Assembly (NCBI GenBank): GCA_022820665.1
Contig: JAJEFB010000006.1
Span: 1 to 64,000, forward strand
Length of the DNA: 64,000 bases
Source of the DNA: Anaerolineae bacterium
Lineage (GTDB): Bacteria > Chloroflexota > Anaerolineae > Aggregatilineales > Phototrophicaceae
Direction: 5' to 3'
Shown here: positions 53,446 to 60,846 of the stretch, in pieces
Numbering within the stretch: position 1 is the stretch's first letter
How the letters are laid out: each line of letters opens with the position of its first letter
Made by a program: the position numbers and the translations under genes
The notes under the pieces: model-generated
Seen by the model: the letters and a program-made list of their open reading frames with translations, nothing else
Told to the model about the DNA's origin: nothing
Database searches by the model: none

Positions 53446-53833
53446 GGGAGCGAATCAGATTCGACGTTGGTGGTTGAAGCCGCACGGCAAGCCGTGGCGC
53501 CAAGACACGTTAAACTGGCAACGCACATAGGTGCAAAACCAAACTTTAACGCCCTTCCTGCCGTAGCTTAGGCTGCTGCAATTAGGGTGTAGAGGCACAA
53601 AGTCCTCTACCGCTCCTGCAGAATCGTCTCCCTTCGCGATTTGCCGCGAGTGTCATAAAAAGTGAGGGTGCCCGTCGTTGACGCCGATAAGATGACGCCA
53701 AGACCCATCGGCTAGCGCAGTGTGAACCGAGCCCTTTGGGAATGCACGGCGCGAAACTGCGCAAAGGGCTAAGCTTGTAGAAGTGCGAGATTCGAAACCA
53801 GCGGACCCGGGGGGCAGGTCCCCGGCGCTTCCA
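53446..53833 (+). ncRNA. ssrA: Transfer-messenger RNA (tmRNA)
   Basis: Rescues stalled ribosomes with a tRNA-like end and a short reading frame. The 5' end GGGAGCG (53446-53452) pairs perfectly with CGCTTCC (53826-53832). The D-arm region has GATTCGACG. The tag frame, 53533-53571, encodes AKPNFNALPAVA and ends in TAG. The 3' part has AAGCTTGTAGAAGTGC and GATTCGAAACC. The T-arm region shows CCGGGG-GGCAGGT-CCCCGG and lacks the usual TTC-type T-loop. CCA is not encoded. Confidence 0.93.
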
Positions 53834-53840
53834 CTCCGGC

Positions 53841-53872
53841 AACCGTCTCAACCTGTTTGAGACGGTTTTGCT
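53841..53872 (+). terminator. Rho-independent terminator of tmRNA
   Basis: Perfect 11-bp stem AACCGTCTCAA / TTGAGACGGTT with loop CCTGT, followed by TTGCTTTTC. It starts 8 bases after the tmRNA 3' end. Confidence 0.85.
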
Positions 53873-53881
53873 TTTCTTGGG

Positions 53882-53887
53882 TATAAT
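53882..53887 (+). promoter_or_regulatory. -10 box before the lipoprotein gene
   Basis: Perfect TATAAT, 10 bases before the ATG at 53898. TTGAGA at 53857-53862, in the terminator stem, is a possible -35 box with a 19-base spacer. The predicted leader would be only about 3-4 bases. Confidence 0.45.
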
Positions 53888-53897
53888 CTGCCCCATT

Positions 53898-54710
53898 ATG
53901 GAAAGGAAGAAACGTCGGTGGATTGCGCTGGCTCCCAAGTTGCCGCTCGCGATCGTTTTCCTTTTGTTCACATGTTCAGCGCTTGTAGCCTGCCGGACAT
54001 CGGACCTGCCTTTGACCGCCACCGCTGAGTACGAAGCCGCCGCCACTCAATTGGACCGGTTGCGCGCCACAGCAACAGTTGCCAGAGCGAGACTCCAAAT
54101 CACACTGGATTTTGCTGGCACGCGAGTGGCGCAAATTGAACAGTCAGGCGCGTTCTTGCGTTCCAATTTGTCTGCGTTAGGCACAGACAGCGATTTCATC
54201 GACGCCAACCTGCGTCAATTGGGGGACCAGCCGCAGGTTGCTGCGGTCGAACTGCGCGAAGGCGCGACTGCTGTCAGTGGCGCGAGCGTAGCGATGGATC
54301 CGAATGACGCACTCTCGGGAGCGCATACGGCAACCCGCCCAGCCAGCGTTGAGGTAACCCCGGATTCGCACCCGCGTCTGGACAATCTTGTGTTGTCGTC
54401 CGGCGTCAACAACGAGGACTGCCCTGTAGACATTAACCCGCCGTTCACGCCGGATTCTACCGAGATCTATGTCGTGGCCAGGGCATACGACATCCCCGCG
54501 GACGCCACGCTATCTTCAAGCTGGCGACACCGGGATCAAGAGGTCGTGTCCCACAGTTTTCGAACGGAGCATTTTATCGACGATAATTGTATATGGTTCT
54601 TTATCGACCAGACCGATACAACCTTCACAGCAGGCCGGTGGTCAGTTCAAATAAGCCTGGAAGGTAGCGCGCTGTCTCCCCTGTTGCCATTTGAGATCAT
54701 CGAGAATTAG
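53898..54710 (+). CDS. Lipoprotein of unknown function
   Basis: 270-residue protein, not recognised beyond its signal. A basic start MERKKRR, a hydrophobic stretch (about 16-30) and the lipobox LVAC with Cys 32 predict a lipid-anchored exported protein. Residues about 45-90 look like a coiled coil with many Ala, Arg and Thr. The C-terminal half, from about 170, looks like a beta-rich domain and holds two Cys that may form a disulfide. The ATG lies only 10 bases after a TATAAT, so the mRNA may be nearly leaderless. No operon partner is seen. Confidence 0.75.
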   Translation: MERKKRRWIALAPKLPLAIVFLLFTCSALVACRTSDLPLTATAEYEAAATQLDRLRATATVARARLQITLDFAGTRVAQIEQSGAFLRSNLSALGTDSDFIDANLRQLGDQPQVAAVELREGATAVSGASVAMDPNDALSGAHTATRPASVEVTPDSHPRLDNLVLSSGVNNEDCPVDINPPFTPDSTEIYVVARAYDIPADATLSSSWRHRDQEVVSHSFRTEHFIDDNCIWFFIDQTDTTFTAGRWSVQISLEGSALSPLLPFEIIEN

Positions 54711-54718
54711 CTGCGCGA

Positions 54719-54748
54719 TTGTCTTCAAGCCACAAACTGTGATATGTT
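54719..54748 (+). promoter_or_regulatory. Candidate promoter for the 54831 gene
   Basis: TTGTCT at 54719-54724, an 18-base spacer and TATGTT at 54743-54748, giving a leader of about 75 bases. Confidence 0.4.
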
Positions 54749-54830
54749 ATTACTGGTTTTCCGGGCAACGTTCGGGAACGACTTCCGTAATTGAGTTATA
54801 TATCCTGGAGCAAGATACGGGACTGGCAAT

Positions 54831-55223
54831 ATGGCAATTGTGACACGTTGGGATAACAAGAAAAAGACTATCGTCCTTCTGGAATTCGAATCGGAATGGT
54901 CCTGGGAGGAACTTGAGGAAGCGGTACAACGGGCGGATTCACTAATTGGCAGTGTCGGTCACTTTGTCGATCTCATCATAGATCTCGAAGGCACCACAAT
55001 ACCGAAGGATGTCTTTAGCGCCGCCAAGACATTGCTGGCCTCGGGAGAGGCGCGCCCTAACGAAGGCGCGCGCGTGGTGGTCGGCGCTAACGGGGCGATA
55101 AAGACCATTTATCAGACCATCCACAAGACCTTTAACAATGCCGTTGAGGGTCGTGAAATACTCTTCGCGCCAAATCTTTCCGATGCGAGAGCGATAATCA
55201 GAGGCTTGTCTTTAGATCGTTAG
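54831..55223 (+). CDS. Small protein of unknown function, STAS/SpoIIAA-like pattern
   Basis: 130-residue soluble protein without a signal peptide. Beta strands (TIVLLEF, FVDLIIDL, ARVVVVGANG-type) alternate with helices in an order that resembles STAS or SpoIIAA-like folds, including a short helix after the central strand. This is a fold guess from pattern only. It lies alone between two transcription signals: a candidate promoter upstream and a terminator downstream. Confidence 0.7.
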   Translation: MAIVTRWDNKKKTIVLLEFESEWSWEELEEAVQRADSLIGSVGHFVDLIIDLEGTTIPKDVFSAAKTLLASGEARPNEGARVVVGANGAIKTIYQTIHKTFNNAVEGREILFAPNLSDARAIIRGLSLDR

Positions 55224-55293
55224 GCGCGCTTCAATACTTTGCTGTCGCTCACATTCAATTTGCCATCATTGTTAAATCGGGGCGCTCATGCGA

Positions 55294-55318
55294 CGAAAAG
55301 GCTAATTGCCTTTTTTCG
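55294..55318 (+). terminator. Terminator-like hairpin after the 54831 gene
   Basis: CGAAAAGGC-TAATT-GCCTTTTTTCG forms a stem with T6 on its 3' arm; the outer GCGCTCA / TGAGCGC arms (55282-55288, 55319-55325) can extend it. It lies 70 bases after the stop. Confidence 0.65.
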
Positions 55319-55436
55319 TGAGCGCGACATTCCTGGGTTCTTCTCGCCGGTTGCGCGCCGAGCGGCTCTTGGCGACGGTCAAGCGGATCGGGGAAGCCAG
55401 TTCACACTAGCCATATGATCGGTCTACCCAATCGTA

Positions 55437-55466
55437 TTGACAGTAGCCTCGACCGACGTTTATGAG
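55437..55466 (+). promoter_or_regulatory. Candidate promoter for the ABC exporter
   Basis: Perfect TTGACA at 55437-55442, an 18-base spacer and TATGAG at 55461-55466. The leader would be about 30 bases. Confidence 0.5.
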
Positions 55467-55503
55467 ATAAATTAAGTACAAACCAGCTGACAGGGACGAT
55501 TCG

Positions 55504-57441
55504 ATGATGATGAGAGGCGGCGGATGGTTTCGCTACATGCACGGCTTCGAGGCGGCCAGGCCAAACGTCTCGCGACGCTTGCTCCTGCGCGTGCTGGCTT
55601 ATGCCCAGCCCTATCGGCTGCACATAATTGGCATGCTCGGCACGATACTGCTCACAACATTTTTGGGCTTGCTGAATCCCCTCATTTTTCGCGAGATCAT
55701 AGATACGGCGTTGGCCAATAAAGACCTGGATCGCCTGCATCTGCTGGCGCTGGGATTGGTCCTGATTCCGGTTCTCAGCGGCGGCATCCGAATCATACAG
55801 CGCAAGATAAACGTCTCGATCGGCGAAGGCGTGATCTACGACCTGCGCGTCGCCCTGTATCATCATTTGCAGCAGATGTCGCTGCGGTTCTTCACCAATA
55901 CCAGAACAGGCGAATTGATGAGCCGGCTGAACAACGATGTCGTCGGCGCCCAAAACGCCATCAGCAATACCATCGTGTCCATCGTAACTAACGTGATTAC
56001 AGTTGTCGCAACCTTGGTCATGATGTTGGCTTTGGAATGGCGACTGACCATTCTAGGCGTGCTGGTCCTTCCATTCTTCATCCTGATTGCCAGGAGATTA
56101 GGAAAGAGGTTGCAGGCGATTGCCCGCGAACAAATGGCTTACAACGCGCAAATGAACGCCATGATGAACGAAACGCTCAATATCAGCGGCGCTCTGCTGG
56201 TGAAGCTTTTCGGCCGCATTGATACCGAAGTTCAACACTTTGAACGACGCGCGGCCGACGTCCGTGATTCCGGCATTGAGCGCGCCGTGCTCGGCAGTCA
56301 GTTTTTCGTGATGATCGGACTCGTGAGCGTGATCGGCACCGCAATCGTCTACTGGGTAGGCGGCGTTCTGGTCATTCGGGACGCCTTTACTGTCGGCACC
56401 ATAGTCGCATTTGGCGCCTATCTCACGCAACTTTATACGCCGCTGCAAGCGTTGACCAATGCCCCGGTAGATTTCGCGCAGTCAATTGTGAGCTTTGAGC
56501 GTGTCTTCGAAATCATCGATTTGCCGCTTGAAATCGCGGAAGAGCCCAACGCGGTTCATCTACATAATGTAAAGGGCGAGCTGGAATTCGAGCGCGTGTC
56601 CTTCCGCTACACAGTAGACGAAGACAATCTGCTCTCCGATGTGGAACGTATTGGCAAGATGGACAGCATCGCCGCTACGCGATCTGGCGATCCTGCGAAA
56701 CGCGGCAACGGTCACAGCGGAACCTCAAAAGTCCATCAAGCCAGGGAGTTGGCTCTGGAAGACATCTCCTTCCATATTACGCCCGGACAATTGGTTGCGC
56801 TGGTGGGACCCAGCGGCGCGGGCAAGACCACGATGACATACCTGATACCGCGCCTGTACGATCCTTCCAAAGGCAGGATATTGATCGACGGCCACGACCT
56901 GCGTGACTTGAGCCTGAATACCATGGCGCAGAATATCGGCATGGTCACGCAGGAGACCTATCTCTTTCACGACACCATCCGCACTAATCTGCTCTATGCC
57001 AAGCCGGAGGCCACGCAAGCTGAAGTCGAAGCCGCGGCCGAGGTTGCCCATATCCATGATTTCATTATGGGATTAAGCGAGGGCTATGACGCGATCGTCG
57101 GCGAGCGCGGATACCGACTCAGCGGGGGCGAAAAACAGCGCATCGCCATTGCCCGCGTAGTACTAAAAGATCCGCGCATTCTGGTTTTGGACGAAGCGAC
57201 CAGCCATCTCGATAGCCAATCGGAGGCTTTGATTCAAGACGCGTTGAGCCACATCATGGAGAGCCGCACCAGTATCGTCATCGCGCATCGACTCAGCACC
57301 ATACTCGCTGCCGATCAGATTCTGGTGCTGGATCGCGGCCGCATCGTCGAAGGCGGCACTCATAGTGAGCTCATCGCCCGGGATGGGCTCTATGCCCGGC
57401 TCTACGAAACGCAGTTCAGTCAGCAGCGTGAATTGGCATAG
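55504..57441 (+). CDS. ABC exporter, fused membrane and ATPase domains (MsbA/MDR-like)
   Basis: Half-transporter of 645 residues that would act as a dimer. Six helices fill about residues 35-330. The ATPase domain has Walker A GPSGAGKTT (about 435), signature LSGGEKQR and Walker B RILVLDEAT, with the H-loop in IAHRLST. Between the first strand (FERVSFRY, about 361-368) and ALEDISFHI there are about 40 extra residues rich in Asp, Arg, Ser and Gly, at the place where the A-loop normally sits. Substrate unknown; lipid or drug export is usual. Confidence 0.92.
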   Translation: MMMRGGGWFRYMHGFEAARPNVSRRLLLRVLAYAQPYRLHIIGMLGTILLTTFLGLLNPLIFREIIDTALANKDLDRLHLLALGLVLIPVLSGGIRIIQRKINVSIGEGVIYDLRVALYHHLQQMSLRFFTNTRTGELMSRLNNDVVGAQNAISNTIVSIVTNVITVVATLVMMLALEWRLTILGVLVLPFFILIARRLGKRLQAIAREQMAYNAQMNAMMNETLNISGALLVKLFGRIDTEVQHFERRAADVRDSGIERAVLGSQFFVMIGLVSVIGTAIVYWVGGVLVIRDAFTVGTIVAFGAYLTQLYTPLQALTNAPVDFAQSIVSFERVFEIIDLPLEIAEEPNAVHLHNVKGELEFERVSFRYTVDEDNLLSDVERIGKMDSIAATRSGDPAKRGNGHSGTSKVHQARELALEDISFHITPGQLVALVGPSGAGKTTMTYLIPRLYDPSKGRILIDGHDLRDLSLNTMAQNIGMVTQETYLFHDTIRTNLLYAKPEATQAEVEAAAEVAHIHDFIMGLSEGYDAIVGERGYRLSGGEKQRIAIARVVLKDPRILVLDEATSHLDSQSEALIQDALSHIMESRTSIVIAHRLSTILAADQILVLDRGRIVEGGTHSELIARDGLYARLYETQFSQQRELA

Positions 57442-57514
57442 GCGCTCCGCTTGCCACCGGTCACTCGGCGGCAGGCGTCTTTAGCGACCGTAAGACGTTC
57501 ACGAGCGCGGGCCC

Positions 57515-58285
57515 ATGAGAGCAACCATCACAGAAATTGATCCAAGTCACCTGGAGAGCCAATGGGAGGCTTTGCGGCATCATGTTCGGCAGGTCGCCAG
57601 TCAGTTGGTCTTGTTGCCGGAGATGTGTTTTGCCCCCTGGTTTTGCACGACGCCTGGGCCTGATGAGGCCCGTTGGCAAGACGTCGTAGATTCACACCGC
57701 AAGTGGTTGCGGCGCTTGCCGGAGTTGGGGGCGGAGGCAATTGTCGGCACTGCGCCGCGGCAGCTTGGAGAAAAGAAATTCAATGTCGCGTATGTCTGGA
57801 GCCGGAGCGCCGGGCTACGCTGGGATCACCAGAAGACCTACCTACCCAACGACGACGGATACTGGGAAGCCAACTGGTATGATCGCGCGACCACCGACTT
57901 TCAATGCGCGTCTATCAGCGGTAGACGCACCGGAATCATGATCTGCACCGAGATCTGGTTCATGCAGCACGCCCGCGAATACAGCCGACAAGGGATTCAC
58001 CTTTTGCTCAATCCGCGCAGTACGCCGATGGGCACGAACGAGAAGTGGCTGGCCGGCGGACGAACCGCAGCCGTCGTATCGGGCGCCTTTTGTCTCTCGT
58101 CCAATCACTCCGGTCGCGCCGGTCATATTGAGTTGGGCGGCGCGGGCTGGATCTGTGATCCTGACGGCGCAGTTCTGACCGTGACAAGCCCGGACCAGCC
58201 CTTTGTCACGCTTGACCTTGATCTGCGCCTGGCTGAGGCGGCAAAGTCGACCTATCCGCGTTACGTCGATGACAGCCCGCTCTAG
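57515..58285 (+). CDS. Carbon-nitrogen hydrolase (nitrilase superfamily)
   Basis: 256-residue amidase-like enzyme. The catalytic triad is visible as Glu 36 (LLPEMCF), Lys 107 (HQKTYLPND) and Cys 144 (GIMICTEIWF). The Glu-Lys-Cys order and alpha-beta-beta-alpha length fit branches such as carbamoylputrescine amidase or omega-amidase. The acid after the Cys is Thr-Glu, a variant of the common C-Y-D or C-W-D. It lies 73 bases after the ABC exporter on the same strand. Substrate not known. Confidence 0.9.
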   Translation: MRATITEIDPSHLESQWEALRHHVRQVASQLVLLPEMCFAPWFCTTPGPDEARWQDVVDSHRKWLRRLPELGAEAIVGTAPRQLGEKKFNVAYVWSRSAGLRWDHQKTYLPNDDGYWEANWYDRATTDFQCASISGRRTGIMICTEIWFMQHAREYSRQGIHLLLNPRSTPMGTNEKWLAGGRTAAVVSGAFCLSSNHSGRAGHIELGGAGWICDPDGAVLTVTSPDQPFVTLDLDLRLAEAAKSTYPRYVDDSPL

Positions 58286-58349
58286 CTCGCCGGAATTCAA
58301 TCGACACCATAGTCGTCTGAGCCAGCCTGGGTCGATCACCTCGATTCAA

Positions 58350-58379
58350 TGGACAAGACAAGCCCCGCTCTGCTAACAT
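58350..58379 (+). promoter_or_regulatory. Candidate pth promoter
   Basis: TGGACA at 58350-58355, an 18-base spacer and TAACAT at 58374-58379. Confidence 0.4.
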
Positions 58380-58407
58380 AGCGACACATTTCACCTGACG
58401 AGGGTAT

Positions 58408-59442
58408 ATGTCCGAGCTTCATCTGATTGTTGGACTTGGCAATCCAGGAGCCAAATACAACAACACCCGCCACAATATAGGCTGGTGGGTGATCGACGAG
58501 TTGATCCGACGATATGATCTTGGCAAAGGCAGGAGCGAAAAGCGCGCGCAGACCTGGAGCGCCAATATCCGCGGCAAAGGCCTAAAGCTGGTCAAGCCTC
58601 TGACCTATATGAACCGCAGCGGCGAGGCAGTTCGATCGCTTCTGGAATACTACAGGATTCCCATCGGAAGTCTCATGGTCGTTCACGATGATCTCGATAC
58701 GCCTTTTGGCGCGCTGAGACTACGACAAGCGGGGGGGCACGGCGGACAAAACGGCTTGCGGAGTATTGTACAGCATTTAGGAAGCAAGGACTTCGCCCGC
58801 TTGCGCTTCGGTATCGGCAGGCCGCCCGGTAAAATGGATCCGGTGGACTACGTATTGCAGACGCTAAAGGGAGACGATCTCATCCTTGCGCGGGAGTTGA
58901 CGGTTCGGGCGGCAGATGCGATTGAGACCTGGCTGCAAGATGGCATTGATAAAGCCATGTCAGCCCATAATGGCGTCGGCGCCAAACCGCGCGCGCAACC
59001 GGTAAATCTGGAGGAACAACTCGACATTGCGCGCCGCGCCCACGAACTCGCGCCTCATGATCCCAAGCCCTTGTCCAAACTCATCGCGCTGCAAAAGAAA
59101 CTCGGAATGCTCGACGAAGCCGTGGACAATCATCTCCTCTTGGCGGGGCTGCTCGAAGCCGAAGGGTCAGAGCGGCTTGCCATCGCCGAAAAAGTTAAGG
59201 CAGCAACCATCAATCCCGGTTTGATCGACTTGCAACGCGAAATCGCAGACTGGTATCTCAAGCGCGACAACAAGAAGAAAGCCGTAAGCCGCATATTGAT
59301 CATAGCTGACTATTTCCTGGGGGAGAATGATTTCGCGGCAGCGCGGGCGGCGGTAGCAGAGGCTTTGGCGATCAATCCGCAACATCCCAAGGCGCTGGAA
59401 ACGCAGAAAGCCCTCGCAGATACTGCAACGGCGAACCGATGA
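58408..59442 (+). CDS. pth: Peptidyl-tRNA hydrolase with helical-repeat C-terminal extension
   Basis: Releases tRNA from peptidyl-tRNA that drops off ribosomes. Residues 1-190 are a complete Pth: GLGNPG (9-14), catalytic His 22 in TRHNIG, Asn 69 in TYMNRSG, Asp 95 in VVHDDLD, and GGHGGQNGLRS. About 150 further residues follow (192-344). They form helix pairs with TPR-like spacing, such as ARRAHELAPHDPKPLSKLIA and AVAEALAINPQHPKALETQK, which is not part of usual Pth (about 190 residues). GAGGG lies 7 bases before the ATG. Confidence 0.92.
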   Translation: MSELHLIVGLGNPGAKYNNTRHNIGWWVIDELIRRYDLGKGRSEKRAQTWSANIRGKGLKLVKPLTYMNRSGEAVRSLLEYYRIPIGSLMVVHDDLDTPFGALRLRQAGGHGGQNGLRSIVQHLGSKDFARLRFGIGRPPGKMDPVDYVLQTLKGDDLILARELTVRAADAIETWLQDGIDKAMSAHNGVGAKPRAQPVNLEEQLDIARRAHELAPHDPKPLSKLIALQKKLGMLDEAVDNHLLLAGLLEAEGSERLAIAEKVKAATINPGLIDLQREIADWYLKRDNKKKAVSRILIIADYFLGENDFAAARAAVAEALAINPQHPKALETQKALADTATANR

Positions 59443-59504
59443 AGAATATGACGATTGTCTGCGCGAGAAGCAAAATCATCAGCAGGAAATCAAGGAGGCA
59501 TTAG

Positions 59505-60713
59505 ATGCGGATAGCTGAAGCGGAAAGCGTCGGCATGTCATCAGGCCGGCTCGAGAATATCAATCACAAACTGAGCGAATACGTTGATAACGGCAATGTC
59601 GCCGGGTTCGTTACGCTTGCCGCCCGGCACGGGGAAATTGTCCATCTGGAGGCCATCGGCCATCGCGATAGCGGAGAATCGCTGCCGATGGAGCATGATA
59701 CCATCTTTCGAATCTACAGCATGACCAAACCCATCACATCGGTCGCTTTGATGATGCTTTACGAACGTGGCAAATTTCAACTGATTGATCCGGTTAGCAA
59801 GTATATCCCCGCCTTCGCCAAGACGCGGGTTTTGAGCGGCTACGGCTTTCTGGGCAAGGAACTGGTCGAGCAAGATCCACCCATGACCATTCACCACTTG
59901 CTGACGCACACGGCTGGTTTGAGTTACGGTTTCTTCTACGACACGCCGATCGACGATATGTATCGTGATTCGATCTTCCGCAGCGAGACAGCTAGTTTGG
60001 AAGAAAAAATCCTCGGCATGGCGGATCTTCCACTGCGGCACCAACCCGGCGCAGCCTGGAATTACAGCATCGCCACGGATGTCTGCGGCTATCTGGTGCA
60101 GGTGCTGGCGGATATGCCCTTTGAAGATTTCTTGCAGCAAGAGATCTTCGATCCGCTCGGCATGGTCGATACGGGATTCCACGTTCCAGCGGGCAAGCTT
60201 GATCGCTTTGCAAAACTGTATCAACATCGGCCCTCCGATGGCAGCTTCCGCGAATATGAAGGCGGGCCGAATATCCCCGCGCACGATTACAGCAAACCTG
60301 CGAACGCGCCTTCGGGCGGGGGCGGCTTGGTCTCGACCATCGGCGATTACTGGCAGTTTGCCAGGATCTTGCTGAACCGCGGGGAATCGAAGGACGTAAG
60401 GATACTGGGACGGAAAACCCTGGAGTACATGACGCTGAACCATTTGCCGCAGGAACTCCTGCCCATGGCCATCGGCTTAAGCACAATCGGCGGCAGGGGA
60501 TTCGGCCTCGGCTTCGACGTGATCCTCGACCCGGCGCAAACGGGCGTCCTTAACTCGATGGGCGCCTTTGGCTGGAGCGGCGCCGCCGCCACTAATTTCT
60601 GGGTCGATCCGCAGGAGCGGATCGTAGGCATCATCATGACTCAATTGATGGACAACCTGCTACCCTTCCAAGCCGACTTCAGGGCGCTTGTGTATCAAGC
60701 GCTGGTGGATTAA
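59505..60713 (+). CDS. Beta-lactamase-like serine hydrolase (class C/EstB type)
   Basis: 402-residue enzyme of the beta-lactamase/transpeptidase fold. The S-x-x-K motif is SMTK at 72-75, the Y-x-S/N motif is in WNYSIATD (about 183-190), and the later GWSGAAATNFWVDP supplies the third motif region. No signal peptide is seen, so it is probably cytoplasmic. Relatives are esterases (EstB), D-aminopeptidases or transesterases; resistance to beta-lactams should not be assumed. AAGGAGG lies 7 bases before the ATG. Confidence 0.9.
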   Translation: MRIAEAESVGMSSGRLENINHKLSEYVDNGNVAGFVTLAARHGEIVHLEAIGHRDSGESLPMEHDTIFRIYSMTKPITSVALMMLYERGKFQLIDPVSKYIPAFAKTRVLSGYGFLGKELVEQDPPMTIHHLLTHTAGLSYGFFYDTPIDDMYRDSIFRSETASLEEKILGMADLPLRHQPGAAWNYSIATDVCGYLVQVLADMPFEDFLQQEIFDPLGMVDTGFHVPAGKLDRFAKLYQHRPSDGSFREYEGGPNIPAHDYSKPANAPSGGGGLVSTIGDYWQFARILLNRGESKDVRILGRKTLEYMTLNHLPQELLPMAIGLSTIGGRGFGLGFDVILDPAQTGVLNSMGAFGWSGAAATNFWVDPQERIVGIIMTQLMDNLLPFQADFRALVYQALVD

Positions 60714-60846
60714 CCGGCTAGCCGATTCCAGTCGGCTCGGCCAAATCGCTGGCGACGAAATCTAGCCATTTGGACAAGTCTCTGATATACTGCGCCGTTC
60801 CATACTAGCGACAACATAATAACGACAAAGAAAACCAAGATCAGGC

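Noticed and set aside
59505..60713. Beta-lactam resistance gene
   Set aside because: The protein lacks a signal peptide and has the pattern of esterase-type class C relatives; resistance cannot be claimed.
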